A DNA stretch of 64,000 nucleotides from BCD1 sp965230565 (GTDB lineage: Bacteria > Bacteroidota > Bacteroidia > Chitinophagales > Saprospiraceae): assembly GCA_965230565.1 (NCBI GenBank), contig CBDDLH010000016.1, forward strand, positions 434,001-498,000, written 5' to 3'. The translations under genes and the position numbers were made by a program. The notes beneath the pieces are model-generated. The model had not been told where the DNA came from. It saw only the letters and a list, made by a program, of their open reading frames with translations, and did not search any database. Below are positions 16,840-24,667 of this stretch, piece after piece; position 1 is the stretch's first letter, and each line of letters starts with the position of its first letter.

Positions 16840-18300
16840 TTATTTAATGGACAGAATGAATTCAACTCTTCGGTTGAGCCCTCGTCCGAAGGCTGTTTTA
16901 TTATCGCCGATTGGAACAGTTTCCCCAAACCCGGCAAAAGATAATCTGTTGGGGCTAATACCTTTAGAAATGAGATATTGAGAACAGGCTTTTGCACGAT
17001 CCTCTGATAAAATCATATTTTGTGCTTCATCTCCAATATTGTCTGTATGGCCGGAAATATGCAATTCATAAGCCGTATATTCTTCCATTATCTCAACAAT
17101 CTGGTCCAGGATCTCAAAAGACTCTTGTTTCAATGTTGCCTTTCCGGTTTCAAACCTCACTGCCCTCATAGCAAACTCAAGTACTTCCTTAACTTCTTCC
17201 TTGATTTCCGGGCACCCCTTATTACTTTCTGGTCCGGCTTCATCCGGGCACCTGTCATCAGGGTCAACGACGGAATCTCCATCTCTGTCAGGACATCCCA
17301 TGGTTAATTCCGGCCCGGCAAGTTCAGGACATTCATCATCTTTATCCGCAATATTATCACCATCCTTATCCGGACAACCACTTAAGAGACGTGGTCCCGG
17401 CAAATTAGGACATAAATCATCTTTATCAGGAAGGCCATCCCCATCGGTATCCGGACATCCGCGGGCAGCAGCAATACCAGGTTTATCAGGGCATTGATCA
17501 ACCGAATCTTCAATTCCGTCGCCATCGGTATCCGGACAACCGTTAAATTCCTTTAGACCAGGTACATCCGGACAGTCATCATTATCATCTGCAATCATAT
17601 CCATATCTGTATCAGGGCAACCATTGGTTTCCTTGGGTCCTTTCTGCCCCGGACAATCATCTTTTAAATCAATCAGACCATCTCCGTCAGAATCCGGGCA
17701 GCCATTACTGGAAGCCGGTCCTGGAATATCAGGACAATTATCATCAAAATCCAGCACCCCATCCCTGTCCTGATCAGCTTTTACGAAATTATAAATGTAA
17801 CCCAACCCCAATTGCAAATTATTCCGGTCACTTTCCTGAGACATCCTATACTCTCCCTGGGCATTGATTATAGAATTCTTGCCTACATTATAATGAACCC
17901 CCAAACCCATAGGAACTTCAAAACTGGATCTGTTATTTTCATTCACAAATCCTCCACCACCAAAAATATAGGGAACGAACTTATTTCCACCCCTGTCATA
18001 TTTAACCTGAAAAACGGCATCCAAACTGACAATAAAATGGTTATCAAGATCACCAGGCACATTTGCTACCCCTACCTTAAACGGAACAGAAAGATTTAGG
18101 AAATTATTGAATCCGTGCAGATATGATAATTCAATACCGTTGGTCGTATTCAAACTGTCGATACCATTTGGAATTCCATAGTTAATAAACAAGACCTTAG
18201 CTCCCAATCCGCGGAGGTTCTTTTTTGGAATATCTTGAGCTGTTAAGGTAGAAAGACTAAGCAGGATTAGAGCCAGCAGGAGGAATGTTGATTTTCTCAT
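16840..18300 (-). CDS. Outer membrane OmpA-family porin with seven thrombospondin type 3 repeats
   Basis: A 486-residue protein: signal peptide (LLLALILLSLSTLTAQ), an N-terminal beta-barrel of ~170 residues, seven calcium-binding TSP3 repeats of 26-27 residues (consensus DTDGDGxxDxxDxCPxxxGPxxxxGCP, residues ~175-365), then an OmpA peptidoglycan-binding domain (SGHTDNIG, LSEDRAKACSQYLIS, NRRVEFIL). It should link outer membrane and cell wall, with the TSP3 rod binding Ca2+. A paralogue with six repeats and the same layout lies at 34117-35550. The repeats are diverged enough that they are not a simple recent tandem expansion. Its ATG at 18300 is preceded by no Shine-Dalgarno sequence. Confidence 0.92.
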   Translation of the reverse strand: MRKSTFLLLALILLSLSTLTAQDIPKKNLRGLGAKVLFINYGIPNGIDSLNTTNGIELSYLHGFNNFLNLSVPFKVGVANVPGDLDNHFIVSLDAVFQVKYDRGGNKFVPYIFGGGGFVNENNRSSFEVPMGLGVHYNVGKNSIINAQGEYRMSQESDRNNLQLGLGYIYNFVKADQDRDGVLDFDDNCPDIPGPASSNGCPDSDGDGLIDLKDDCPGQKGPKETNGCPDTDMDMIADDNDDCPDVPGLKEFNGCPDTDGDGIEDSVDQCPDKPGIAAARGCPDTDGDGLPDKDDLCPNLPGPRLLSGCPDKDGDNIADKDDECPELAGPELTMGCPDRDGDSVVDPDDRCPDEAGPESNKGCPEIKEEVKEVLEFAMRAVRFETGKATLKQESFEILDQIVEIMEEYTAYELHISGHTDNIGDEAQNMILSEDRAKACSQYLISKGISPNRLSFAGFGETVPIGDNKTAFGRGLNRRVEFILSIK

Positions 18301-18511
18301 ATTGTTTTTGAATTAATCGGCCTTACACTTAAAGTGCAATAATACAAAATTTAAACTTAAGACGAAAGCTTTAATTTAAGTCACAGGTCTTTTGAATTCG
18401 GAAAAAACAAAAAATTTACAACTCCTTTTAAGTTAGAATAAAATATTGTCTATATTGACGCTGATATATCTAATTTCTTTTTTTTAACTATCTACAAAAC
18501 TATCTATCAAA

Positions 18512-20038
18512 ATGAAACTCAAGAACATTCTTTTGACCCTCAGCATTGGAATTTTTCTCTGGGGATGTAGCAAAGAAAACATCAACACCCTTAACCAGGA
18601 AGAAAGTCACATCCCCACAAAAGCCGAAATCAATGCAGTGATCCAGGAACATCTTGAAACCGGCGAGGTTTATAAATGGGAAACCGCCTCTCCTGAAATG
18701 CTTGCAGGAGCCCTGATCCACAGTGACTCAGTTGCCTTTGTGGGGTTCAAGCCTGCTGATGAAACCAACATTAAAGACAAAATTCACCTTATCGACGTAA
18801 CTGAAGACAGCTGGGTGAATGCACGACAAAAGGTAATCGATGAGATCGTGAAAACCACCAATGCCTTATTCCCTGGCAAAAACTATTCCGAATCAGACTT
18901 AATGCTCAGCGATGAAAGCGAAACATTCCCTTCCATCGACATCAGGATTTTCCATCCTGAAGTAGTAGCCATGCTCAGAAGCATGCCGGAAGTACGGTAT
19001 GTTGAACCAGGCTCCTATTCCATGGATGAAGTTCAATACAGAAGTGATGCAGGTTGCGGTGGCAGCCCTCCGAGTTCCATCCCTTCGGCAGACTATACCA
19101 ATACTGCTCCGGGCGCCAAGATCTCATGGCACCTGGACTATATGAATGTCCCGGCAGCATGGAATACAACAAGTGGTGACGGGGTCACAGTATGTTTGAT
19201 CGACACCGGAGTTTCTCCTAATCAAAGTAAATTGGGCAGTAATTTTAATTCCGGATATTCACAAGGACGTTTTATCCACAAATACGGTACTTATGTGAGT
19301 TCATGGTGGTGGTGGGCATCACCTGATGGCCCCAACGACGATTGCGGCCATGGTACTTCCATGGCAGGGTTGATAGCTGCACCACGTGGTTATAACGGAA
19401 CGCCGGCCGGAGTGGCATATAATGCGGATCTGGTTTCCGTGAGAGGGACAGGAGATGTTGTCATAAACAGTTCAAGTGAAAAAAACGGGGTTCGCGATGG
19501 GTTGAAAATCGCAGGCGACCGCAGTGATGTAAAAATTGTCAGCATGTCCCTTGGAGATGTTTTTTGGAGTAATAAAGTGGCTGACGGTGTATATTATGCG
19601 TACAACCGTGGAAAAATGATTATCTCCGCAGCCGGAACTTCAACCAACTGGACAAACTGGTGGGGAGTTATTTTCCCGGCTACCATGAACGAGACTGTTG
19701 CCGTAACCGGAGTTAAAGATGGCAGTCCAATGCTGGAGTGCGATGTATGTCATACGGGTAGTAAGGTAGATTTTGTAGCCGTAATGCAGCGCAGAAATGA
19801 CAATTCAAGAACAGCGCTTACTTTGGCTATGAGCGGTAATACCGTTGACCGGGTTGGTGGTTCTTCTGCAGCTACAGCCACCACTGCCGGAATAGCAGCA
19901 CTCATTTGGTCTACAAATTTGTCTCAAACAAGATCGCAGGTTTACAATAAAATGAAAACCTCGGCCTCCTTCTATCCATATAAAAACAATGAGTTTGGCT
20001 GGGGAATTATCGATGCAGCTCAGGCAGTTGGAAATTAG
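18512..20038 (+). CDS. S8 subtilisin-like protease, lipoprotein
   Basis: A 508-residue protease. Lipoprotein signal with Cys19 (IFLWGCS), a prodomain of ~180 residues, then the peptidase S8 domain. The catalytic triad is Asp231 (VCLIDTGVS), His280 (DDCGHGTSMAG) and Ser452 (GGSSAATATTAG). The oxyanion-hole region, normally AAGN, reads SAAGTSTN with Thr376 in the Asn position, so transition-state stabilisation may differ or Asn379 may substitute. There is no T9SS sorting domain, so it is probably a membrane-anchored periplasmic or surface enzyme. Four consecutive Trp residues (265-268) precede the His motif. Monocistronic between intergenic regions, ending at the terminator at 20072-20113. Confidence 0.9.
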   Translation: MKLKNILLTLSIGIFLWGCSKENINTLNQEESHIPTKAEINAVIQEHLETGEVYKWETASPEMLAGALIHSDSVAFVGFKPADETNIKDKIHLIDVTEDSWVNARQKVIDEIVKTTNALFPGKNYSESDLMLSDESETFPSIDIRIFHPEVVAMLRSMPEVRYVEPGSYSMDEVQYRSDAGCGGSPPSSIPSADYTNTAPGAKISWHLDYMNVPAAWNTTSGDGVTVCLIDTGVSPNQSKLGSNFNSGYSQGRFIHKYGTYVSSWWWWASPDGPNDDCGHGTSMAGLIAAPRGYNGTPAGVAYNADLVSVRGTGDVVINSSSEKNGVRDGLKIAGDRSDVKIVSMSLGDVFWSNKVADGVYYAYNRGKMIISAAGTSTNWTNWWGVIFPATMNETVAVTGVKDGSPMLECDVCHTGSKVDFVAVMQRRNDNSRTALTLAMSGNTVDRVGGSSAATATTAGIAALIWSTNLSQTRSQVYNKMKTSASFYPYKNNEFGWGIIDAAQAVGN

Positions 20039-20071
20039 TGAAATAGATTTGGCTTAGCTAAATCCACAAAT

Positions 20072-20113
20072 AAAAAAGGCCCTGGAAAAAGATTTATTTC
20101 CAGGGCCTTTTTT
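20072..20113. terminator. Bidirectional terminator
   Basis: A 17-bp stem pairs 20072-20088 with 20097-20113, with A6 and T6 tracts. It is shared by the protease gene and the convergent barrel gene. Confidence 0.9.
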
Positions 20114-20135
20114 ATTGCAGCTAGCATAGCAATAT

Positions 20136-20804
20136 CTATTCCTTTTTTCCCTTATAAAAACAAAAACCAAAGGACACCTGGATGGTATGTGAAAAATGAT
20201 CATAATGCCCCAATTTAACCCCATCCATGTCATAAAAATATACCTGCCCCATGGTGTTCAGTCCCCTCGTCCATTTTAACTCCGTAAAAAATCTTTCTAC
20301 CGTAAATTTAAAGCCTATACTGGCTGCAATTTCAAGAGGATAATGTCCAAGAAAAGAAAGATCATTAGGAACTTTGACGTCATTCCTGAGGGTTTTTAGA
20401 CCGATCAAATAAGAGACCTCCGGTCCGGCTTCAAAACTCAAAGGACCAGCTTTATATTGGAAGAGAATAGGTAAGCTTAAATAGGTGATTTTATATTGCC
20501 AGTAAGCCTCAAGAGGATTGGGCATACTGAGATCAAGAGGGCTTTGTCCCCCTTTTTGGTTGATGAGCAATTCGACTTGTCCTCCGAACTTATCTGTAAA
20601 GTTTGTGACCCCCGTGATGCCAATATGCCATAACCTCAAAGGAGCATATTGTTCGTCTACCAGCAAATTCTCTGAACGAACTTTTATATCGCCCATATTC
20701 ATCCCGGCTTTGACTCCAAGGTCAATTTGAGACAATCCTGTAATTGGGAAACTTCCTAAGAAAAGAAGGACCAATAAACCGTTAAAAAATAATTTTGGAT
20801 GCAT
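20136..20804 (-). CDS. PorT-family outer membrane beta-barrel protein
   Basis: A 222-residue exported barrel. I place the start at the ATG at 20804, because translation from there gives a clean signal peptide (LFFNGLLVLLFLGSFPITGLSQ), while the open frame further upstream opens only with a TTG and adds 34 non-signal residues. The mature part shows the Bacteroidota PorT/OMP_b-brl_2 pattern: GVKAGMNMGDI, then alternating strands such as ITYLSLPILFQYKAGPLSFEAGPEVSYLIG and GFKFTVERFFTELKWTRGL, ending in an aromatic strand. Function unknown; proteins of this group are small outer membrane barrels, and some are T9SS components. It is followed by pyrC on the same strand upstream, 120 bp away. Confidence 0.82.
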   Translation of the reverse strand: MHPKLFFNGLLVLLFLGSFPITGLSQIDLGVKAGMNMGDIKVRSENLLVDEQYAPLRLWHIGITGVTNFTDKFGGQVELLINQKGGQSPLDLSMPNPLEAYWQYKITYLSLPILFQYKAGPLSFEAGPEVSYLIGLKTLRNDVKVPNDLSFLGHYPLEIAASIGFKFTVERFFTELKWTRGLNTMGQVYFYDMDGVKLGHYDHFSHTIQVSFGFCFYKGKKE

Positions 20805-20923
20805 CTTAGTAAAATCAGTCAATTCGTTCCAAAACAGTTTTGACGTTAAACTACCTAGGAAACGAATTGGAGATTTAGTAATTCTTTTTTGACTGAATTT
20901 TAACAAAGATTACTCATACCCTT

Positions 20924-22258
20924 TTATCGATCAAACATCAATCTTTTTCCAGAAGTACCTTCAATGAGTTTGCCATCATCAAAAGCAAGGCGTCCGCTGA
21001 CAATTACCTGCTCTACCCTACCCTGAATTTCCATGCCTTCCAAAGGTGACCATCCACATTTATAGTGGATTCCTGACTTTTCTACTTTTTGGGTTTGTTC
21101 CGGATCGAAAATAACTACGTCGGCCCAATATCCTTCATCCAGATATCCTCTTTTATCGATCCCAAAACAAATCGCCGGTGCATGACACATTTTCTCAACG
21201 ATCCTTTCAAGAGAGATCATTCCTCTTTTATAGAATCCCAACATAATGTTAAGACTGTGTTGAACAAGCGGCAATCCACTTGGGGCGGAAAAGTAATTTC
21301 CTTGTTTTTCTTCCCAGGTATGAGGAGCATGATCAGTGGCGATTATATCCAGCCTATTGTCGAGTAAAGCGGGGAATAATGCCTCCTGATGCTCTTTGCT
21401 CTTTATAGCAGGGTTACATTTTATCCTGGTTCCCAATTCTTCGTATTGATCGCTGTTGAAAAACAGATGATGCACACAAACTTCTGAAGTAATTCGCTTT
21501 TGTTCTAATGGAATTTTATTCGTAAATAGATCCAGTTCATCCTTGGTGGAAATATGCAAAATATGCAATCGTGCGTCATGTTTTTTGGCCAGATCGACTG
21601 CAAGGGAGGAAGACAAAAGACATGCTTCCGCATTCCGGATTTCAGGATGATATTTGATCGGTACTTGCTCACCATAGCGTTCACGATAGATCTCCATATT
21701 ATTCCGAATAGTGGTCTCATCTTCACAATGAGTGGCGATCAGCATATTCGTTCTTTGAAAAAGGCCTTCCAATGTAAGTGGATCATCTACCAGCATATTT
21801 CCGGTGCTTGATCCCATAAACGCCTTGATTCCACAGACCGTCTTTGGATCTGTTTTCAAAACTTCTTCCAGGTTATCATTGGCAGCTCCCATAAAGAATG
21901 AATAATTGGCCAGGGAGGTTTTGGCTGCGATATCATATTTATCCTGCAATAATTCTTGTGTAATGGCAGCAGGTTTGGTGTTAGGCATTTCCATGAATGA
22001 AGTCACTCCACCGGCTACCGCAGCCCTGGATTCCGTATAAATGTTGGCCTTATGGGTCAATCCCGGCTCACGAAAGTGAACCTGATCGTCTATGATTCCC
22101 GGCATCACATATTTTCCTGTAGCGTCTATTTCAACATCAGCACTCACATCTAAAGCTCCACCAATTTTGTTGATTTTGCCATTTTGAATAAGGATATCTC
22201 CTTCTGTAATTGCTCCTCTGTTGATTATTTGCGCATTGCGAATGATGATAGTCTGCAT
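20924..22258 (-). CDS. pyrC: Dihydroorotase
   Basis: A 444-residue amidohydrolase forming dihydroorotate from carbamoyl aspartate in pyrimidine synthesis. Motifs: GKYVMPGIIDDQVHFREPG (first metal ligands; the usual DxHxH appears as DDQVHF, keeping one His), KAFMGSSTGNML, the THCED segment, LHILHISTKDEL, and ATDHAPHTWEEK (the catalytic Asp). The set matches class I dihydroorotases (AllB/PyrC-like). Because the first HxH is QVHF, one metal ligand is altered; this variant is seen in Bacteroidota enzymes, but I cannot verify activity. murB lies 28 bp upstream on the same strand, so they form a probable operon murB-pyrC. Confidence 0.88.
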   Translation of the reverse strand: MQTIIIRNAQIINRGAITEGDILIQNGKINKIGGALDVSADVEIDATGKYVMPGIIDDQVHFREPGLTHKANIYTESRAAVAGGVTSFMEMPNTKPAAITQELLQDKYDIAAKTSLANYSFFMGAANDNLEEVLKTDPKTVCGIKAFMGSSTGNMLVDDPLTLEGLFQRTNMLIATHCEDETTIRNNMEIYRERYGEQVPIKYHPEIRNAEACLLSSSLAVDLAKKHDARLHILHISTKDELDLFTNKIPLEQKRITSEVCVHHLFFNSDQYEELGTRIKCNPAIKSKEHQEALFPALLDNRLDIIATDHAPHTWEEKQGNYFSAPSGLPLVQHSLNIMLGFYKRGMISLERIVEKMCHAPAICFGIDKRGYLDEGYWADVVIFDPEQTQKVEKSGIHYKCGWSPLEGMEIQGRVEQVIVSGRLAFDDGKLIEGTSGKRLMFDR

Positions 22259-22285
22259 TATGTAGATTTTTATTTTTTAATTTGA

Positions 22286-23299
22286 TTAAATAACATTCAC
22301 CTCCCGCTGCAATTCTATTCCAAAAGTATCAAAAACATCGGTCGCAATATCATCGGATAGCTGTTTAATGTCAGTTCCTTTTCCGCCTCCGTAATTTACA
22401 AGAATTAAGGCCTGCTTTTCATAACAACCAATGGGGCCTCTGCGCTTCCCTTTCCAGCCGCATTGTTCAATCAACCACCCTGCAGGAACTTTGATCAAAT
22501 TTTCCTTTCCAGGATAACTTGGAATATCAGGAAACTTTGATAGTATTTTTTGGAAATGCACTTCCGAAATTTCAGGGTTTTTAAAAAAACTGCCCGCATT
22601 GCCGATTTCTTTGGGATCGGGTAATTTGGACCTTCTTATGCTGATTACCGCTTCGTGAATATCTTTAATATCTGGGTGAGTTATTCCTTTTTTGCTGAGC
22701 ACTGCCTTTATGGCACCATATTTATCGTGGATAACATGGTTTTCTTTAGTTAATAAAAAAGAAACCTCAACAATACAATACCTGCCCTTTAATGCCTGCT
22801 TAAAAATACTGTTTCTATAACCGAAGTTACATTCCTCCTTGGTAAAAATCCTGGTTTCTCCGGTCGCCAACTCAATAGCTTCAAGTTTGTAAAATACATC
22901 TTTTAATTCTACTCCATAAGCTCCGATATTTTGAATGGGAGCAGCTCCTACCGTACCCGGTATCAAAGAGAGGTTTTCAAGACCTCCAAAATCATGTTCC
23001 AGACACCAGACAACGAATTTATGCCAGTTTTCACCGGCTCCTGCCGTTACCATCACTTTCCCCGAATCAATAGATTCAAACCTGATGCCCTCTATACTGT
23101 TTTTGATGACAAGAAAGGGCAAGTCATCTGTAAGCAATAAATTACTTCCCCCGCCTAAGATGAAAATCGGAAGCGATGATTCCTGTTGTTCAAGAATATT
23201 GGTTAAATCTGCTTTGTGCCTGATTTCTGTAAAAAAATGTGCTTTCACATCGATACCAAATGTATTATAGGAAAGAAGAGAAATATCTTTGGAAAGCAT
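22286..23299 (-). CDS. murB: UDP-N-acetylenolpyruvoylglucosamine reductase
   Basis: A 337-residue FAD enzyme that reduces UDP-GlcNAc-enolpyruvate to UDP-MurNAc in peptidoglycan synthesis. Seen: NTFGIDVKA near the N-terminus, the FAD-binding PIFILGGGSNLLLTDD, GLENLSLIPGTVGAAPIQNIGAYGVE, YRNSIFK, and NAGSFFKNPEIS with the catalytic Ser. This is a type I MurB. I start at the ATG at 23299 (MLSKDISLLSYNTFG); the frame is open further upstream only from a TTG and that extension would run through a predicted -7 box at 23325-23318. It is followed by pyrC after 28 bp. The region upstream carries two small-RNA-like units on the same strand. Confidence 0.93.
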   Translation of the reverse strand: MLSKDISLLSYNTFGIDVKAHFFTEIRHKADLTNILEQQESSLPIFILGGGSNLLLTDDLPFLVIKNSIEGIRFESIDSGKVMVTAGAGENWHKFVVWCLEHDFGGLENLSLIPGTVGAAPIQNIGAYGVELKDVFYKLEAIELATGETRIFTKEECNFGYRNSIFKQALKGRYCIVEVSFLLTKENHVIHDKYGAIKAVLSKKGITHPDIKDIHEAVISIRRSKLPDPKEIGNAGSFFKNPEISEVHFQKILSKFPDIPSYPGKENLIKVPAGWLIEQCGWKGKRRGPIGCYEKQALILVNYGGGKGTDIKQLSDDIATDVFDTFGIELQREVNVI

Positions 23300-23317
23300 A
23301 TGGCCTGGTTTATTCAG

Positions 23318-23325
23318 CAAAGATA
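23318..23325 (-). promoter_or_regulatory. -7 element TATCTTTG ahead of murB
   Basis: On the minus strand TATCTTTG lies 19 bp before the chosen ATG. A TTTG at 23353-23350 is 24 nt away, slightly longer than the usual spacing. It supports the shorter MurB start. Confidence 0.4.
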
Positions 23326-23357
23326 TAACATGGTAAAATAGAAGTGAAACAAAGGCA

Positions 23358-23434
23358 TAAAAAAAGGCTACACCGGAGAGATGCAGCCACAAAATTTGGA
23401 TTAGTATGAATTAAAGTCATACGTGCTCAAAAGA
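23358..23434 (-). ncRNA. Candidate small RNA, unit 1 (promoter to terminator, ~75 nt)
   Basis: A complete minus-strand transcription unit without a gene. The promoter (TTTG at 23470-23467, 19 nt, TATTTTTG at 23447-23440) predicts a start near 23434. The RNA would form a short hairpin (GTATGA/TCATAC), pass through a linker TAATCCAAATTTTGT, and end in a hairpin (23366-23388) with seven T residues. The 22-nt segment 23389-23410 recurs with one change at 23515-23536 in front of a second terminator. I recognise no known RNA family. It could regulate in trans through the linker, or be a decoy or attenuated leader for murB. Confidence 0.5.
23366..23388 (-). terminator. Terminator of small RNA unit 1
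   Basis: GGCT/AGCC-based stem with an internal mismatch, followed on the minus strand by seven T residues (complement of 23359-23365). Confidence 0.6.
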
Positions 23435-23439
23435 CTGAT

Positions 23440-23470
23440 CAAAAATAAAAAAGTTGCATTTTGTCCCAAA
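23440..23470 (-). promoter_or_regulatory. Consensus promoter of small RNA unit 1
   Basis: TTTG (23470-23467), 19 nt, TATTTTTG (23447-23440) on the minus strand match the Bacteroidota consensus exactly. Confidence 0.7.
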
Positions 23471-23485
23471 TTTTAACATTTAGGC

Positions 23486-23536
23486 AAAAAAAAAGCCGTG
23501 CATCCCGCACGGCTACAAAATTTGGACTAGTATGAA
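23486..23536 (-). ncRNA. Candidate small RNA, unit 2 (3' part)
   Basis: Second copy of the motif TTCATACTAGTCCAAATTTT (complement of 23517-23536) followed by a perfect 8-bp hairpin (23494-23501 with 23507-23514) and nine T residues on the minus strand. The architecture matches unit 1, but no clear promoter was found; a TTG plus 20 nt plus AACCTTTG sequence near 23630 could start a ~150-nt RNA. The remainder of 23540-23870 shows nothing else recognisable. Confidence 0.4.
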
Positions 23537-23873
23537 AAAACTCTCTTCTTACAGAGAAATCTTATAAATCTCGTTTTCAAATGGCTTGGTATATCTGCTT
23601 TATATAATCTAAAGACGATTAATAAAAACAAAGGTTGCCCGATTCCGAAAAAAGCACAATTTTTTTCGACAAAGTGAGAATTATGGTAGTTAAAGGAAGG
23701 TATGTAGAAAAGCTTTGTTAGGTGATACGTGGAACTGATAACATTGTTTCATTGTTCTTGTTTCATTATCATTCAAATCAAGAGCGCCAAAAAACTTTGA
23801 TTTATTTAAGCCTCTACTCAGAATGGTTTTGAAAAATTAGATTGATTTGAATACCACTTTTCCAAAAAAGTCG

Positions 23874-23881
23874 TATTTTTG
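23874..23881 (+). promoter_or_regulatory. -7 element TATTTTTG ahead of tRNA-Val
   Basis: Exact -7 consensus 48 bp before the tRNA. A strong GC hairpin (23886-23891 with 23897-23902) lies between it and the tRNA, at the expected 5' end of the primary transcript. A TTTG at 23846-23849 is 24 nt upstream. Confidence 0.45.
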
Positions 23882-23928
23882 CCGCCCGGGCAAACGGCCC
23901 GGTAGTATATTGAAAAATATTCATTCAC

Positions 23929-24006
23929 GAGGGTATAGCTCAGTTGGTTTAGAGCGCTTGCTTGACAGGCAAGAGGTCCGCAGTTCGAGTCTGCGTATCC
24001 TCACCA
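23929..24006 (+). tRNA. tRNA-Val (GAC)
   Basis: Cloverleaf visible: acceptor GAGGGTA pairs with TATCCTC, the anticodon stem CTTGC/GCAAG holds loop TTGACAG (anticodon GAC), and the T-arm TTCGAGT is standard. The 3' CCA is encoded (24004-24006), unlike the neighbouring tRNA-Pro. Confidence 0.95.
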
Positions 24007-24057
24007 TTTATTGGAATTATATTCCGGAGTTTATCGACAATCCAATTGTTCTAAAGT

Positions 24058-24408
24058 ATGTTCGATTTCGAAAAATTAGATCTTTATCAACACTTAAAAC
24101 GGCTTTCTGTCGATATGCTCAAATTTCTTGCCACCAACAAGTCTATCGAAGAGGTTCAAAAACAGCAGTTAAAGAACACTGTTTTAAAAGCCCTGTTTCT
24201 GCTGGCAGAGAGTACTGGCAAAATGAAAGTACCCAAAAAGAAAGATTTCCTGGAAGCTTCACGGTGTGCAATTTTTGAAAGTGTGGCCATATTACAAGTG
24301 ATCGACGGATCCGGCAATGTACCGCCCCATACTTATGAAGATTTCTACGACAGGCTGACGACTTCCTCCAAGATGCTTTTAGCCATGTATCGTAGTTATG
24401 ATAGGTAA
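24058..24408 (+). CDS. Four-helix-bundle protein (23S rRNA intervening-sequence family)
   Basis: A 116-residue helical protein of the S23/IVP four-helix-bundle family. The pattern FEKLDLYQHLKRLSVDMLKF at the start, two central amphipathic helices and the conserved segment ASRCAIFESVAILQVIDGSG (in place of the usual ARGSLxEL) fit in order and length. Family members are often encoded inside 23S rRNA insertions or next to RNA genes and may bind RNA; their function is unknown. Here the gene sits between tRNA-Val (51 bp upstream) and tRNA-Pro, on the same strand, so it probably shares the tRNA transcript. An inverted repeat follows it. The ATG at 24058 is the first in-frame start after the tRNA. 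Confidence 0.8.
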   Translation: MFDFEKLDLYQHLKRLSVDMLKFLATNKSIEEVQKQQLKNTVLKALFLLAESTGKMKVPKKKDFLEASRCAIFESVAILQVIDGSGNVPPHTYEDFYDRLTTSSKMLLAMYRSYDR

Positions 24409-24414
24409 AGGCTG

Positions 24415-24543
24415 AGGAAAAGGCTAAGGCTGAGGAATATGATCTCTGTCTTATTTAAGTGCTTTCTTCTTCCTGATAGAGTGGCCAAGCTGACATGCAA
24501 GATTTGCGTATTCAAACCTTAGCCTCAGCCTTAGCCTTCTCCT
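24415..24543. repeat. 21-bp inverted repeat of AGGCTGAGG-type words
   Basis: AGGAAAAGGCTAAGGCTGAGG (24415-24435) pairs with 24523-24543 at 20 of 21 positions, 87 bp apart. The left arm also has internal direct repeats of GGCTGAGG and AAGGCT. It lies between the helical-bundle gene and tRNA-Pro. Confidence 0.65.
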
Positions 24544-24550
24544 AAATTTT

Positions 24551-24625
24551 CGGGATATAGCTCAGTTCGGTTAGAGTGCGCGTCTGGGGGGCGCGAGGTC
24601 GCTGGTTCAAATCCAGTTATCCCGA
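24551..24625 (+). tRNA. tRNA-Pro (GGG)
   Basis: Acceptor CGGGATA pairs with TATCCCG; the anticodon loop CTGGGGG gives anticodon GGG; the T-loop TTCAAAT is standard. The discriminator is A24625 and the CCA is not encoded, so it must be added after transcription. Confidence 0.93.
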
Positions 24626-24633
24626 CTAGCAAT

Positions 24634-24667
24634 AAAAAGCTATTTCATTAAATTGGAATAGCTTTTT
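24634..24667. terminator. Terminator after tRNA-Pro
   Basis: An 11-bp stem pairs 24634-24644 with 24657-24667, followed by further T residues. The stop codon of the convergent secreted-protein gene begins at the next base. Confidence 0.8.

Noticed and set aside
17020..17497. Long open frames on the plus strand opposite the TSP3 repeats of the porin
   Set aside because: The repeats' biased codons leave the antisense strand open. The same occurs at 34617-35235; the proteins are low in complexity and have no family features.
17201..17760. Regular ~80-bp periodicity that could be taken for a CRISPR array or tandem DNA repeat
   Set aside because: It is the codon-level trace of TSP3 protein repeats; the units are diverged and no constant direct repeat is present.
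23847..24278. Open frame spanning tRNA-Val and part of the helical-bundle gene
   Set aside because: It contains the tRNA and is out of frame with the supported gene at 24058.
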